Assembly: GCA_050084515.1 (NCBI GenBank)
Contig: CM114271.1
Location: forward strand, 40,858,001-40,922,000
From: Blasia pusilla
Taxonomy: Eukaryota; Marchantiophyta; Marchantiopsida; Blasiales
Direction of reading: 5' to 3'
Length of the DNA: 64,000 nucleotides
Shown here piece by piece: positions 1-22,851 of this stretch. The position numbers were made by a program, and so were the translations under genes. Position 1 is the stretch's first letter, and every line of letters starts with the position of its first letter. The notes beneath the pieces are model-generated. The model saw nothing but the letters and a program-made list of their open reading frames with translations, was not told the DNA's origin and searched no databases.

Positions 1-228
1 ACAACATCCCGTCAGATAACCATTCGCCCAAAATCATATTCACAAGTAACTGAAAATCACCAACGCAAAATCAATATATTTGGTTGACATTCCTCTCATT
101 CGTTCAGCACTCATGCAATACATAACAACTTATGGCACCTCTACAGCGTTTCCAAATTTAACTACAGCTCGTCACTAGCACCTCTTTATCGGCTTAAACA
201 TTAAGTTGTCGTTATCCTAAACTATCTA

Positions 229-1130
229 TTATGTCGCGACCCTCATAACCAAACAAGCACCAAATAGGCGCCAAGCGGAACATTGGAACTCTAGTGGACT
301 CACGCTACGATGATCGCGGTTTGGAGAGGCTTTTGGAAAGATCTCTTGGAACAGTCCAAGAGACAAAACACAGAATAGAGTTTTGTGTTTCATGGGCGAC
401 CACAAACTTGGACCAAAAGCAAACCAAGACTTGAGATAAGTTGGAAGGTTGGTTGTCAAAGAGATGAGAACCAATTTTGGAACATGACTAGCGTTTGGGG
501 ATTTTGACTGTGTTTCGGACCATAACGTTTAGCCCCAAGATGCATTCGAGACAAAGAAGGGCGCTTTGGAAAGCTTATCCCCAAGATTCTTCCAACGCAC
601 CAAAGATCTCAAAAAATACATTAGTATAGGATGAGATATTGGCCAAAAACGATTGTGACAACAATCGGGTTGAGGGCCAATCTGAGGGGCCCGAATGTCT
701 TTCGCTAAAGTTAGGGGGAAGGCGGGGATCCTCAGAAGTACTAGCAAGGGGGAGTCTCTCCAAGGAGTCTTAAAACACAATCCCCCACTTTGAGCACCAA
801 ACGGCGTCTCAAGGGCACGGGATGGAACGAGAGTTTGACGTTGGAACTCCAAACCCAAACCTGATCCAAGGGAGTGGACTTTGTAAGCCACACTTGGATT
901 CCAACCCACGATTCATTTTCGTGACTTGCGGCTAGGGACTCATTGGATGTCCATTGGAGAGTTGGAACCGCCAGGCATTGAAAGGTCGTTTGAGGTTCCT
1001 GAACCGACTAGAAAGTTTGTCCCAAGTCTGCAAAGACTTGCCTATGTTGTAAACCGCAAAATTAGGAAGGTTGAGCTTGATGAGAGGCCGAGTCGAGAAC
1101 TCGACAAGTTAGAACCGCTGATTGATCCAT
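229..1130 (-). repeat. Decayed repeat, inverted relative of 23390-24000
   Basis: Read on the minus strand, about 530-1130 aligns by eye with 23390-24000 on the plus strand. Both contain a block reading 'tctcatcaagctcaacctt', then a run ending 'tgcccttgag', then 'ctagtacttctgagg' or a variant, then 'gagatctttggtgcgt'. No domain is recognisable in the open frames (81 and 126 residues); they look like accidental ORFs in a noncoding repeat. The segment is probably LTR or leader sequence of a retroelement, because the second copy lies directly after an LTR start. The left end is not resolved, and bases 1-228 show nothing I recognise. Confidence 0.55.
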
Positions 1131-2249
1131 ACCCTAAACGTGAGTGCGTGTTTGGATGCAGATCAACGTTGAGAGCGTGTCTTACCGAACACACGTTTCT
1201 GCAACAAACAAGATTAACGTCCAAGGAGAGTAGGCGCACGACATATTAACTATCCTCATCATGGTAACTAATTTATACACCTCTATCTATATTACTATTG
1301 GAGAGTGACTTCTTGATTTGCAAACACCTCTCTGTTTGACATGTGGCAAATGGGCAACAAGAAAATATTTCACACGCTAGAGGTAGCAGATTTTTTTTTG
1401 AATTTGTGTGTAACATCATTAGTCCTTTCACTCCCGTTCCCTCCTTTCACGGGCCGGACAAAGGACTCCTCAACGAGCTCCTCAAATATTTTTTTTTCCC
1501 CGTGCATCTCACGGGCACCTTGCTAGTATTGCCTAAGGACTTGCTCCAGTTGGTTTTATGAGCGATGGTGCTAACTATGGGCCGCATTCTTGTTTTTCTA
1601 AGTTATTTTTCTCTAGTCGTTTGTTTTTCCCGTGTTTCTTCTCGTTCCGGCTCAGCCGAAGCATTAGGGCCACTCACTTCCGGAGTTGGGAGGCCCTCGG
1701 GAGTCGTGGTAACGGCAAATGCCCGTTTGAAGAAACGAGTACCTACACACCACTCCCATTTCTATAAACGGAATTTTTTAGAAACGTTCTAAAAAGATTT
1801 TTCTCCTCTTTCGGACGATATACATTTTTAAAATTTTTGTCCTTAAAATATTATTATTATTATTCAATAAAATCCACTCGTGTGAACTAAACGGAAATTT
1901 CCTTGTATTTGTCCCCGTTGGAAGGAAATGAGTGGCCCTATTACTCTCTTCCCTCCGAACCCTCTTCCCCGTCTTCTCTCCGGAGTCCCTCAAACCTACT
2001 TACGCGTGTATGGACCTCCGGAGGTGACACGTGTGAGGGCGTGGCGCTCCTGTGGCGAGAGGAGGAAGGCCAGTAATGTAGGGTGCATGCGATCGCAGCG
2101 GTTGCGGTGAGGAACGGAGGAAGGAAGTGATGGAAGTCTAGAAACGAATTGCGAGCCTAAAGCGAAGAGGTGGAGCGAGCTGCTGGAGGACGAGGACGAG
2201 GACGAGGATTAAGAGAAGCGGACTGCAAGGGCTGTAACGCAGAAGAGAG
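1131..2249. other. Upstream region of the flavodiiron gene, no gene seen
   Basis: Short ORFs here (60-75 residues) overlap in several frames and resemble nothing I know. The stretch has T-rich runs near 1385-1395 and 1488-1500 and a short ATT repeat near 1849-1864. The last 200 bases before 2250 are purine-rich and probably hold the 5' UTR and promoter of the downstream gene. I see no convincing TATA box. Confidence 0.4.
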
Positions 2250-5200
2250 ATGGCTGCGAGTGTGGGCGTAGCGGCAACGGTGGGTGTTTTGAGTTGCGAT
2301 GGTGCTCGAACGGTCGGAAACAGCAATTCGAGGAAAGCAGAGGCAGCGAATCTGCGTGAATTTCGGTTTCGCACTATGCTCCAGACATCCGGTCTCCACC
2401 GATTCGTCAGTCGCGGAGTAGCGGAGTCGTCGGGTAGAAAGAGCTTGGGATGGTGCTCAGAAGGGGCGAAAGTGGGGAACAGGGGCGATAGACGGGGGCA
2501 AGGGAGCGTCGTTGTAAGAGCTTCGACCGCGACGGTGTCCGAGCCGCAATTGTCCAAGGTGGTGAAGTGGCAGCAGAACAAGAGACTGCAGACGCAAGTA
2601 GCACCGATAGCTCAAGACATCACCACAATTCGCTCTCTTGATTGGGACCGTGATCGCTTTGATATGTGAGATTCTTGCATATGCTTCTTCGCACTGTGCC
2701 ACCGCAGTCCCTGATAGAGGTAGCATGTCAACCTGCTAGCATAGCCATGTGGTCGTAGCCGTTTGGAACCGGCGGGATTTTTGGGGGGGTCCCAGCAAAT
2801 TCAGTTCAATTTTAACGATTCTGGTCTCTTGAGAATTCGTAAGGAGTGTTGGGCTGATTTCAAAATCAATTCTCAGCATAGGATACTTGGAAGACCGTGT
2901 TTTCTTGCGATTTGTTACTGACTCTGCTGTGATGTCAAGTGAGTTCGGACTGTCGGACGGCACAACATATAATTCGTTCATCATAGAAGGGGACAAGCTG
3001 GCGATTGTTGATGCATCTCACGAGAAGTTCCGAGATCTTTACCTCCAAACAATCAAAGATCAAATTGATGTGAGCAGCATAGATTACATCATTGCAAATC
3101 ATACCGAGCCGGACCACAGTGGGCTGATTCCGGATCTCTTGGAACTTGCTCCAAATGCCAAAGTGGTAGGCTCAAAGGTGTGCATTGCATTTCTACAGAA
3201 CCTCGTCCTTCGACCATTCGAGGGCGTAATTGTGAAGGTGAGACGGTTCGAGAGCCCATGGCGTACTTACTGCTGACTCATTCTGGCCGTCATGATTTTT
3301 CTTCACTTCCCTGTATCTGGCTCCAGCCTGAACAGCAGAATGTAACAAGACCTGCCTGTGCTAAAAACAACATCATGATAGAGCATAATTGTGTTTTCAG
3401 GGGGGAGACACGCTGGACTTGGGGAAAGGGCATGTGTTGGAGTTCGTCATGGCACCCAATCTGCACTGGCCCGATACCATGTTCACTTTCGACCGTGGAG
3501 CAGGTGTCTTATTTACATGCGATGCATTTGGGATGCACTACTGTTCTGAAGCGGTAATTTTATGGCATCCTCCTTCACTTCAACTCATCTGCTCTGCATA
3601 GACCTTGCCATGCAGCAACAGTGCTAGACATGAAGAGATGGCTCGAGGCTTTTGTCGAGCTTCCTTGTGGGTTGCTAAAGTTGGAGCCGCAAGTGCAAAT
3701 GAATATCGATCAGTTGAGAGTATGGTTCATAATTTGCTTCTCAATATATTATCGCTCTGGACTTCATCACCTTAATGAACACAAGCTTTGAGTCGACCAT
3801 TAAATGGAGAACTGGACACAGCAATCCGAACCACGAAGTGCTCATGGTTGTTTGGATGTTTGTTGAAGGCAGGTGTATGATGAAGAGCTGCTCAACCTCG
3901 AGCCCCATTACAGATTCTATTATGATTGCTTAATGCGACCCAATGCTAGGTCAGTAATAAACGCGCTAAAAAAAGTCGGACAAATGGATTTTAAGATCAT
4001 TGCAAATGGACATGGACCGCTTCTACGGTACAATGTACCTGAACTGATGAGCAAGTACGCGGGTTGGAGCACTCAAGCTTTGGAGAAGCAATTGGCCAGT
4101 ATTGCTGTTCTTTATGTCTCCGACTATGGTTACAGTGATCGCCTTTCACAGGTGACGACGCTCTCTTTTTGTTCATTCCCAACCATCAGTCCACAGGATG
4201 TCCTTCCAATCAGGGTAGGGGATCTATTGTCGCAATGCTACGAAAGTCAGTACTTCATGAGTGCAGTCGAAACACCATCCAGAGGAGCTTGAGATTCGGC
4301 AGGTGGACTTTAGTCATTTGCTGGAGCTCCTCGTTCTATATATGCTCGACCCTCGGGCAGAACAGCCACCGAGAGAGCAAATCTTCTGAGTGATTGGTTC
4401 CCATACTAAGATCATCGTCATTCGCCCTCTTGACTAGTCGCTAGTGTATTCCAGGAAGGTCTCGTCGGAGGACAGTAAGCAGAGTCTCTGGAGCTCAAAC
4501 CTGCCATAGGGTCATGGTCTTAGTGTGAGCCCCTAAGTTTGTCACGAACGCAGATTCGGTTTGAAGCTTTATGGGCAAACTTCGAAGTTGCCAAATTGCA
4601 GACCTGTGAAAGAAACAGCTCATATGTATGACAGCAACTGAGGGAAAACAATCTGCCGGAGTTGAAATAAAGGGAAAAGGTTATGGGATGCTTGTGGACC
4701 AGTGTTTAACTCCTGCGTAGAATGGGAGCTGGTCAAATTAAGCATGCTTTCGGAAGACGCTTTCGGTCCTTTAGTGAAGAATGGCTTTGTGTCAGAAAAA
4801 ACACTCTACGTCGGTACTGTGCTGCCTACTTGAATGCTGGTGAATTCCTACGCTGGCAGCTAAGAGTGTTTTGACATTGGGCTTAAGAAGCTGGGCGAGA
4901 ATGTTGTCATAGACTCACCTGGGAATGTCTTGAATGACTCGGCCCCTAAATCTATTCATTCATTCTCATCTCTTTGCATTCCGCATACATCCAGGCATTC
5001 GCAAGAGGGTTGACAAAAACCAACACTGGAGTGGAGATGGTGGACCTGAATAATGTAGAAACTCAAGAGCTGGTGGAGTGCGTTGGAAGGAATGGGGGCG
5101 TTGTGATCATGGCTCCTCCCAGCTCTGGACCTGCCAACGCAGCAGTGGCAACTCTCCTTGCAGCTGTGAAACCCGGGAAACAGGCAAGTTCTTGCTCTCC

Positions 5201-6810
5201 ATCTTCGATTGTCCTTCATTGCATATACCGAGTCGGTGCATCTTTCGTAATCTGTTCTGCGTCAGACACTTGCACGTTTTCAAGACCAAATTCAACTGCT
5301 GACCGTAGAGAACGTGTTTGTTCTCTTCACCACAGCCGGTGCTGATCGCTGAAAGCTATGGCGGGGATGATGAGCCAGTTGATACTATGCTCCAGCGTTT
5401 TCTGGCACTCGGGATCAATGCCCCATTCCCCCCTTTGCGAGTAAGAGGAGAACCATCAGAGGCAACGTAAGCATCTATTTCCTCCTTGTTATGCTGGGGG
5501 ATGCTATGCTGCTAGTTCGTCGCCACACGCGCTCAGAGAGACGAAGCCTGCCCAGGTGTTGGAATCGTCGTTGGAGACCAGAGTAGCCCACCATAGCTGG
5601 AGCTTGACTAGCATTTAGTTTCACGCTCTAGAACAGAAAGAAAACGAATCAAGACCTGGGGACTCACAAAGCCAAAGAAGAAAAGGCCGTGAAGTTTTCG
5701 AAAAGCCATCTTACTTACGGTGTAGGCGAGACTTGCGGGGATTTTCTCTCTGAGAGAGTCTGTCGCAAATTAGACCGAGTAAGTCTCTAGAACTGAAAAG
5801 TGTGTTCATTTAACTTTGCAGGTACCAACTGTATGAGGAAGCAGGCACAGATATGGGCCAGCTTCTAACACAGAAGAAGGCTATCGCAGAAAAGAAAGCG
5901 AGCCTACCGATGGACGTGGCGAAGGCTATAGCCCGTGTCTCGGGTGGTCTGTATGTCGTGACTGCCTTCAAGGGGGCCTCGAGAGGTGCCATGATTGCGT
6001 CGTGGGTGTCTCAAGTAAGTTCAGTGTTGTGCTGGCTGTTTGCTCCTTGTGTGTTTCTTCATAACGGGTTCGAAGACTAGATCGGAGTCTCTGAAACGTT
6101 CGACGTAACGGGATAGGTGATCCCATGCCAACCGAAACAAATCATATGTCCAAAGCAGGGTTTCATCAATGATTCATGGTTTTGGCAGGCAAGTTTTCAG
6201 CCCCTCGGAATCACAATCGCAGTGGCCAAAGATCGAGCTATTGAGTCTCTCATGCAAGTATGCTACCTCAACCGACAAAACAAACGCCTTCCAGTTTTTC
6301 GGCTTCTTTCATTTTGGTGCAACTCGCACGAGATTATTGTAGTTAGTACCTGCTAAGCGGGATTTTCTTTGCTGTCAGGTGGGTGATTCGTTCGTGCTGA
6401 ACTGCCTTGACGAGCAAAACTTTGGGCCGCTGATGAAGCATTTCCTCAAGCGATTTCCGCCTGGAGGTAAAACCTACGTTGACATCATGGGAATGTGGAT
6501 TATCTTTTGGTTGGAACCCGTGTGTGGAGATTGAACTTACTCGCGGATTTCGTAACTACCAGTTGCAGAGGACTAATTGACACAAATTGTGTTTTCATCA
6601 GCGGATAGATTTGAAGGGGTTGAGTGGGTACCTGCATCAAATAGATCCCCTATTCTCGTGAGTGCCATTGCACACCTAGAGTGCACCGTGAAGAGTCGTA
6701 TGGAGACGGCAGACCACTGGGTAACATATGCCGAAGTCTACGATGGTGACGTGTTGAAGGCCGAACGAAGGACAGCGGCGCACCATCGGAAAATCGGAAA
6801 TTACTACTAG
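2250..6810 (+). CDS. FLVB: Chloroplast flavodiiron protein, FLVB type (ten exons)
   Basis: Predicted to reduce O2 to water downstream of photosystem I as an electron sink, in a heteromer with FLVA in the chloroplast stroma. Exons by my reading: 2250-2665, 2940-3237, 3401-3553, 3873-4151, 4995-5183, 5336-5466, 5822-6014, 6189-6257, 6379-6466, 6602-6810; all phases join, giving 674 residues. Residues 1-90 are a Ser/Arg/Ala-rich transit peptide ending VVVRAS. Next is a metallo-beta-lactamase-like diiron domain with all seven canonical ligands (H193, E195, D197 and H198 in HTEPDH; H260 in NLHWPD; D279 in TCDAFG; H336 in NGHGPL). Then a flavodoxin-like domain (about 365-490) and a flavin-reductase-like domain (about 525-674) ending RKIGNYY. 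FLVA normally lacks several of these ligands, so FLVB is favoured. The intron after 5183 begins GC. No stop or frameshift was found. Confidence 0.9.
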
Positions 6811-8475
6811 TTATGAGAGTTTGACCGGAACCTCTTGCATTGCAAGGGGTCCCGTTCGGGCGTTGAAGGTGTTGAAACTTGTACTAGGGCCCGTCATTGA
6901 TGCGTCCCGCTCTCTTCTGAACGAAAACATTGTACATTACAACTCTTAAATTTGAAGTGTCGCTGGAACCGGACACAGGAAATGTCTCGTTGAAACGAAA
7001 ACAGTTCCCCATTCTTTGGCACGTCTGACTGCCACACCCCTCGTATAAACAGTTTTCATTCATAGCGCATACTACCACAGAAGATTCCTCCTTCAAGAAT
7101 GCACTTCCGAGCATCGTATTCCGTTCTCCCAACCACTTAAGAGACTTGGGTGGACTTGTCGGAGTGTTTCTTACATACTCTGGAACCTGACCTAGTACCA
7201 AGATACTGAAATCATTGTTAAATTAAGTAATAAAATTATATGTGATGGAGGGTAGTGTCTACATCAAATGACCCCTCTACACTACTTGTTCGGATAAACC
7301 CTGATAAACCAGTTGCTCTGAATCACTGCTCCTTCCAATTCATAACATGTATCAACTCATAACTCGCATGAAAAGTACCATACACACTACGTAATAGTCA
7401 TGCTGCTGGTCCATGGCACTGTAGGAAAAACCAAAATTACCCTGCAACAGCAAAATTGCGCAAGACTGACCTTAAATATGCAAAGAGAACATTCAAGAAA
7501 CCTTGGACTGTAAACACGCTCAACTTGGAATTGAGAAGAACCAAAAGTTTAATTATAGTTCATTGACGTGGATGAAGTCGTTCAGAGGTAGGAACACTCA
7601 TTGTCTTGCAGTGATCTTGGTTGTCATCGACAATATGAGCGTCCATACGAGACACTATTGAACATTTCCAGGACATTATTGAACATTCCCAGGTGGTCAT
7701 TATTCCATTCGGAAAATAACATTCTACAATTTTGGTCAATGTAAGAGTCAGCAAAATTCACTACAACTTCGGGAAGATCGCTCCCCCAGGAGATTCCCTA
7801 AGATGCGCTGCATCACAAAAAATTGATAATGCACGCACTTGCAATTCTTGGAACGAGATGATAGAATCACTTGCTCTTGTATGCACACAAACCCGTACTT
7901 GTGTGTTGAAGACCCTGGGAACCATCTTAATACAGAAAAGATGGAGCTCTTAGGACCACAAATCTGCAAGAGGTCGTACAATAATAATACAAGCTGAGTG
8001 TATGAACATTTCCCCTCTCAGACAAGCTATTTTTAAATAACTGAATTAAAGTCTGAGGCAAAACTACCCAAATGACCTGAGTTCCTATCCAAGGCAGTAT
8101 GCTTACAATCCATGAAGATTGAATAGCTTAGGAAGACATACCAAAAGCCCACTTCGGGCTGTGAAACTTAAGGCACAGGTGTGCTGCTATTTTCAGGACC
8201 AACCCTGACAGCTACAGATGGCCTTGCAATCAAATGGGACTATAACCAAAACTTCTCCACCAAATCCCCATCAAGAATTCAAGAGTGAAAGAGACTTGGT
8301 TTCACACATTTCATATCCGCCAAGTATAAGCCCTGGACTCTCTAAAAGTAGACAGGCTAATTTTCAACAACCGACATATCCTCCTGGTTAAGCGAGTTTC
8401 TTATTTTTGAGTGAAATCATCCTAATTGTTGAGGAACAAATCTGAGCAATCTCAAGGTGAGAATTCCAGATCTCA
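6811..8475. other. Convergent 3' intergenic region
   Basis: This 1.7 kb separates the stop codons of two genes that converge, so it should hold both 3' UTRs. ORFs of 64-105 residues occur in both strands with no recognisable domain. No RNA gene or repeat was seen. Confidence 0.5.
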
Positions 8476-17654
<9,179 letters not shown>

Positions 17655-17761
17655 GGGATTTTTTTAAAACCTCTCCTACCGGACCTCCACTCTTCCTCTT
17701 CCCTTTCTATTCCACGGAATAGATTGATAGAAAACCAGCTCCCACCATTCCCAAACAAAGT

Positions 17762-17792
<31 letters not shown>

Positions 17793-18600
17793 CTCTGTGC
17801 GCTGCCACTCCTGGCCTATGGCGGATCAGGATCGGAAGCGCCCCGGGACATTCGTCTCCCACTCCGTTTCGTTTGCAAACAAGGGAAACAAGAAGCACAA
17901 ACAAGAGCAGTGCCAACCACACCTCGAGAAGGGAGCGCACGAACGAGTGGGTAGTGACTCGAGAGCCACCGTGATCCGATCTGATAGTGAGTTTCCCCTG
18001 CCCGCGTCCCTGCCTGCCTTCCTTGCCTGCGCTATGCCTTTCAGATTTCCTCCGATTTCCTCCCCAACACCGCCGAAAACGAAATGGAAACCCGAAACCC
18101 AGGAAAAAACCTCCCGATCACCAGGGCTTGCCCATGACGACAGGCGCAAAAGCCAACGGGAACCAGCTCAGGGCTGACGTGCTCCGGTTCCTCTCTTCCA
18201 CCATCCCCATTTCACGCCTCCGGCGCCCTCGCTTGCTTCTCCTGCACCTCTTTTAAAACAACTAAAACCACCACCACCACGACGCTGCCTAGCTAAATGC
18301 TTGTCATCCGACGCGCTCCCTCCACCACAACAGTCATCATTCCTCCCCTTCTCCTCCTCTCGCCTTTCCTTTCCCCTCCCCTGTTCTCTTCTCCTCCCGG
18401 CGTTCTTCATGTGCTCGCCCGCCTCCTCATTCTCCTGTCGGTCACCCTCTCTCCGATCTGAGATGGAAATCCAGAAAGCCACCGCCCCACTTCACTGGAC
18501 TGCACCCACTGCCCTGTCCTGCCCTGCCCTGCCCTGCTCCTCTGTCCGTCTGCCCATCGACGAACGCTAAGCTCGACTCAATTCGCCGGCGCGGGGCACA
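17655..18600 (-). promoter_or_regulatory. Probable 5' UTR and promoter of kinesin-13
   Basis: The 950 bases upstream of the kinesin start codon contain a (CT)n tract at 17761-17797, which reads as (GA)n on the coding strand and is a common feature of plant 5' UTRs and core promoters. Further pyrimidine-rich runs lie at 18340-18400. I cannot place a transcription start. ORFs of about 90-160 residues here are compositional and not credible genes. Confidence 0.45.
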
Positions 18601-21600
18601 ATCAATGTAACGAACGAACGACCGGGGAAACTAAAACTTTCCCGACGAGTTTTGTAAATCACCAGCCAATCAGCGCAGGGGAGAAAAGCTCCGGACAGTC
18701 AGAAGGCACGGATGCCTTTTTCAAACAGCTCCGTCCGTCTGCTCGTCCACGTTCGTTGGTCTAACGCCAACCGCACAACCGTCTCATTTCGCAAGGGCCT
18801 CGGAGCCCAAAATGGACGGACTTTGTCTCCTGATTCATTCGACACCCGCTCTCTGCCGGGCTCGCGGACGTCAGGAAGATCCGGGCCTATCGCCCCAGCG
18901 CTGGGGCCGCTTTAGCGGCCCCCCCCAACAAAGCCGTCTACATTTGGCGGATCGTGAAAGGATTCCGTCGCAGCGGGCCTTGAGGGAGTTCACGTGCTCT
19001 TTTTCTAATGTCAGGAGTCAATACGGTCAAACTGAGTAACTAGGAAATTCATTTGTCGGATTTTCTCCGGTTCATTTCGAATTTCAAAAGCCCTCCAAGG
19101 GAAATGGGATTGATTCCTACCGGTGGCGAAAAGTGGAAGGATTCAAAAGGGTCCGTTGCGTGTGGCACACCGATAAGCATTTCTTGTCACGATCGTCAAC
19201 CCCTTGGCATTTCATGAGACCAGTAAAATACAAAATATTTCGGCCAATGAAACTCGTGTGGAATTCCTTCCGACTTCGCCTTCTACCAAAGGTGCCCGGC
19301 CCATCCATCCATTGTTCAACTTCCTCGCTTTACATCCATCCGACCAACGATGCGAGCTTTTCCGCGAATTTCCGCCTTGGGATCTCCTTCTTTGTACATT
19401 TGTGATGGTACTGACGTCACTCCATGCGAACCACTCTCGCCTCCTCCCTTTCCTTCCCCTCCCATCCAAAAACACCAAAAGAGTCGGGAAAACATTCTTC
19501 TTCGCACTGTTCGGAGATCGAAATCATTCAAGTTTCTCCGCTGGAGCAAAACGTTCGAGACGAAGGACGCAAGAACGGAACGCTCCCTAGAGCGAACTAG
19601 CTGGCCTCAATGCGCGCGATGAATGAAACATACAGAAAGAATGAATGAATGAGTTTCATGCAATGCAAACTACGATAATAATTATTTTTTAAATTTATTT
19701 ATCTGTAAAGAACGTGGAGAAACCTCGATAAATGTGCACAGACACATGTGTTAATTCCGCGATGAAGACGATGATGCACGATGCTCATCGATCCTCTTCA
19801 CACATACCCATGTCGGGGGATGGCACATGATGGCTGCTCGCATCGTCTGGCATGGAGCGAGATGCTCGACATGGTATGCCATCGTTTGAACCTTGCAATC
19901 TGTCGCTAACATCAATGACAGGCCACTAGCCATGATCTTTCCGCCTCACCTGCGTGTCAAATTTAGCAGGTGCCAGAATCTCTCCACCCTAGATCTCCAA
20001 GGCGGCGAGCGAGTAGTGCCCCGGCTATTCAATAGAGCTCCGCCACCTACCAAACCACCCTCCGTCCCCGAGAACGACTACTTCCACGTCCACATGTTCC
20101 GTAACGGACCTAAACCCGCTACCGACTAGCGGGCGGGCGACGGACATCCACCACCACCAGATATACCGAGACTTGCTAGATCTGGAAAACAGGCTTTTTC
20201 GTGGATTTTCCTAGTATATTTATCTTTCGTCCGACTACCCGTAGAGGCGGATCTGTTTATTTAATAATTCATGTTTAAGCGTCATTCCCCTCCAATCTCT
20301 CGTCCCCCCAAATAACACATGTAAGGTATTTTTGAGAGACATATAAAGACACGTGTCAAACCTATATTTATTAGTACATAAGGCATAAAAAGGAGCAATG
20401 CTTTCACATATCCGGGGTTACGAGTAGTGTTGGCCGGCACTTTTGCGAATTTCCGTTCGGGTGGGGGAAGTTGTGGCAGGACTTCCGGCAATATGTGCAC
20501 ACTTCTGGAATTTGACGGGGCCAAAAGGGGAACAATGGTACAAATTCAGATTCCGGCAAGGACTCAACGCAATATGGCTATCGGCCAACTGAAACCGGGA
20601 AAAATGACGGCTCCCCGGAATAAGCCTCCCGGAATCCTGCCGCTTTAATTTTCGACCACCAGTAATTAAGTGCTTATGTGGCAGAGGGGGATTTGATGAC
20701 GAGGTCGACACTTGGATGGAGATGGGTTTTTCTAAGCAAATCCTCATTGTCAAAATGTTGGGACCAATTTCAACCCTAGCCCACCATTTTTTTCCTTTCC
20801 TCCTGTAGCCGTTAGATCTCGATCGACAACTTTGTAGTTGCCCAAGCAGCTCGAACAAGTTACGGGCAAGAAGAGGGAGGCGGCTTGACTCACCACTTGA
20901 GGAACAAAGATGCACTTGAGGGCCGTGGGGGTTCGGGGGAATGCGGTTGTGGGGCCCGGGGGTAGTACGCTGAGGAGGGGCCCTCCTGCCCTCATTCGAT
21001 CCTCTCTTCATTTGGTTCTTTCCGAGTCTAGCCCGCAGCTCCGTAGTGTCCGCAACTACGCACTCTCTAAGTCTCCACAACTCCCTTGCCCTAAAGCTTC
21101 CAAAGGTCGACCGTCGATGTCCGTTGCTTCGCATTGTTGCAACGCCTTGCGACTACGAGGTAGCTTCGTGCCTCCGCTTTCCATGCAAGTCCCCTTTGCA
21201 GTGATTTGCACGTATGTCCGCTTTGCAGAGCTCCGCCATGCTACGCAACTACCTCTTCTCCGTGATTTTCCAGTTGCATCCGCGCATCATCTGCACTACA
21301 TCCACAGATCCATTGTCCATGCTTCGCTTTGCTACGTAGTTTCGTGTGTCCGCCGTGCTACACGAATACCTTTCTTAGATCCGTTTCGTTTGGGTTTTTT
21401 TTTCGCAGCTCTGTGTCCCTATAGTGCGTAGCTACCTCCGCAACTCGTCAGTTGCACTTCCGATTAGTTCGTGTGATTCCTCCGCAGATCCGCACTTCAA
21501 TTCATTTTCATTGTGTGATCGTGTGATTTTGCCTGCTGCTTTGTAGTGTGCCCCGTTGAAGTATTGAAGTTGCAAATCCGCTTCCGTTGTAGCCGATTTG

Positions 21601-21956
21601 CAACTTTCCAACTTCTTATCGTCCAACTGTCACACTTGGGGATTGGATTCAACTTCCAACCTGCGGAGATCTGCACATGTTGTAATTTTTCAATAGGCTA
21701 CTTCCACACGTGCACTTGGGATGTTTAAATGTTTTTTACATATCTGTAGCTTTGTAGTGCTTAAGTCAAGTTTACTTACTTTCATATCCAAACCAGGTTA
21801 GTCATTGCGATCCCCTACTTTGGAAGTTCGTGTTCTTTACCTGAAGCCCTATAGCACTAGCTCCGCTCAAACTTCACCATCCGATTTGAAAGAACAAGCC
21901 ACTTGCTTGATTTGTAGCCTTGTTTCCCGCATTTGAGTCCAATTCATTGGGGTTAC
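18601..21956. other. Intergenic, no gene recognised
   Basis: The region changes from GC-rich to mixed composition and contains many overlapping short ORFs. The longest is 238 residues at 20418-21134 on the minus strand, with no recognisable motif and basic, Ser/Pro-rich composition. A CCAAT motif occurs near 18664. The last part (about 20900-21950) precedes a hAT transposase gene and may hold its 5' flank or terminal repeat, which I could not delimit. Confidence 0.4.
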
Positions 21957-22851
21957 ATGGCCAAGAGACAGAAGACAATGAGTGCTTTCTTAGACAAGGG
22001 ACGTCGAAACTATGGGCCACACATCATTGCATTGTCTGGCTCATCTAATGATAAAGATGAACAACCTACATCAGGCAGTAGTGCAACCTTACCTAAGAAG
22101 TTCGCGTAGCGTGGAAGGACGTTTGGTACTAAATGTATGATTGGATTTACTATGATTTAGTTCTTCATATAATTTTTTTTTTAGAGTCTATAGTAAGGGT
22201 AAGGGGAAGAGTGCTTTTGCTAGAGATGGAAAAATTAATTGCAAAGTCTTTGAATCCATTGACCACGCCAAGTCCCATGAGCATATCAAGCATTCATGGG
22301 TTGTAAATGGAGTTAAGAAGTCGATGGCCGAGGCCATTGCGAAAACGAACTAAACTTGTGAAGTAGCCCTCCTTACATTGTTTAAGTGTGCATATTTCCT
22401 TGCGAATAAGGCTATTACATTTCTGAAATTTCCCAATCCCAATCTTGCGAATAAGTTATTGCTTCCTATAAATGCACCTATTACCAAAGATCTTTATCAT
22501 GATGAAAAGAGTTGTATTGAAATGTCTTATTTTATTAGCCAAGTTCTGCAAAGAAGAACTCTTTCCAGAGTTCAGGCCTCTCCCTTCTTTGGAATCTTGA
22601 TTGATGAATCCACCAACATATTTGTTACAAGTCTTTTAGTTGTGCTTGCCTCTTTCATTGAGGAGGATCAAGCACAATGTTGTTTTCTAGGATTACTTCA
22701 ATGCAAATCCAAATCTTTTAATATTATTACTGAAATGTTTTTGCAACTCATCAGGGATGAAGTGTTGGATTTTTCCAAGATGGTACCATTTGGCTCTAAT
22801 GGTGCCGCGACAATGGTAGGTAGCCAAATAGGGGTAGCCTCACAAATGAGG
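21957..22851 (+). pseudogene. hAT-type transposase, 5' half (interrupted)
   Basis: Begins at 21957 with MAKRQKTMSAFL, a start typical of KIAA1586/ZNF862-like hAT transposases, and runs to a stop at 22107. Similarity resumes at about 22180 (SKGKGKSAFARDGKINC) and, after an in-frame stop near 22350, continues in the open frame 22378-22851 with PFFGILIDESTNIFVTSLLV and FGSNGAATMVGSQIGVASQMR. The DEST motif preceding a LLV strand is the first catalytic-core region of this hAT group. The frame is then broken by the LTR starting at 22852; the missing part resumes at 55882 with QKVNPYILYVHFNSHKTNL, which is the expected continuation. Stops show it is inactive. Confidence 0.75.

Noticed and set aside
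20418-21134. 238-residue minus-strand ORF
   Set aside because: No motif, compositional bias typical of GC-rich noncoding DNA, and overlapping ORFs in the opposite strand.
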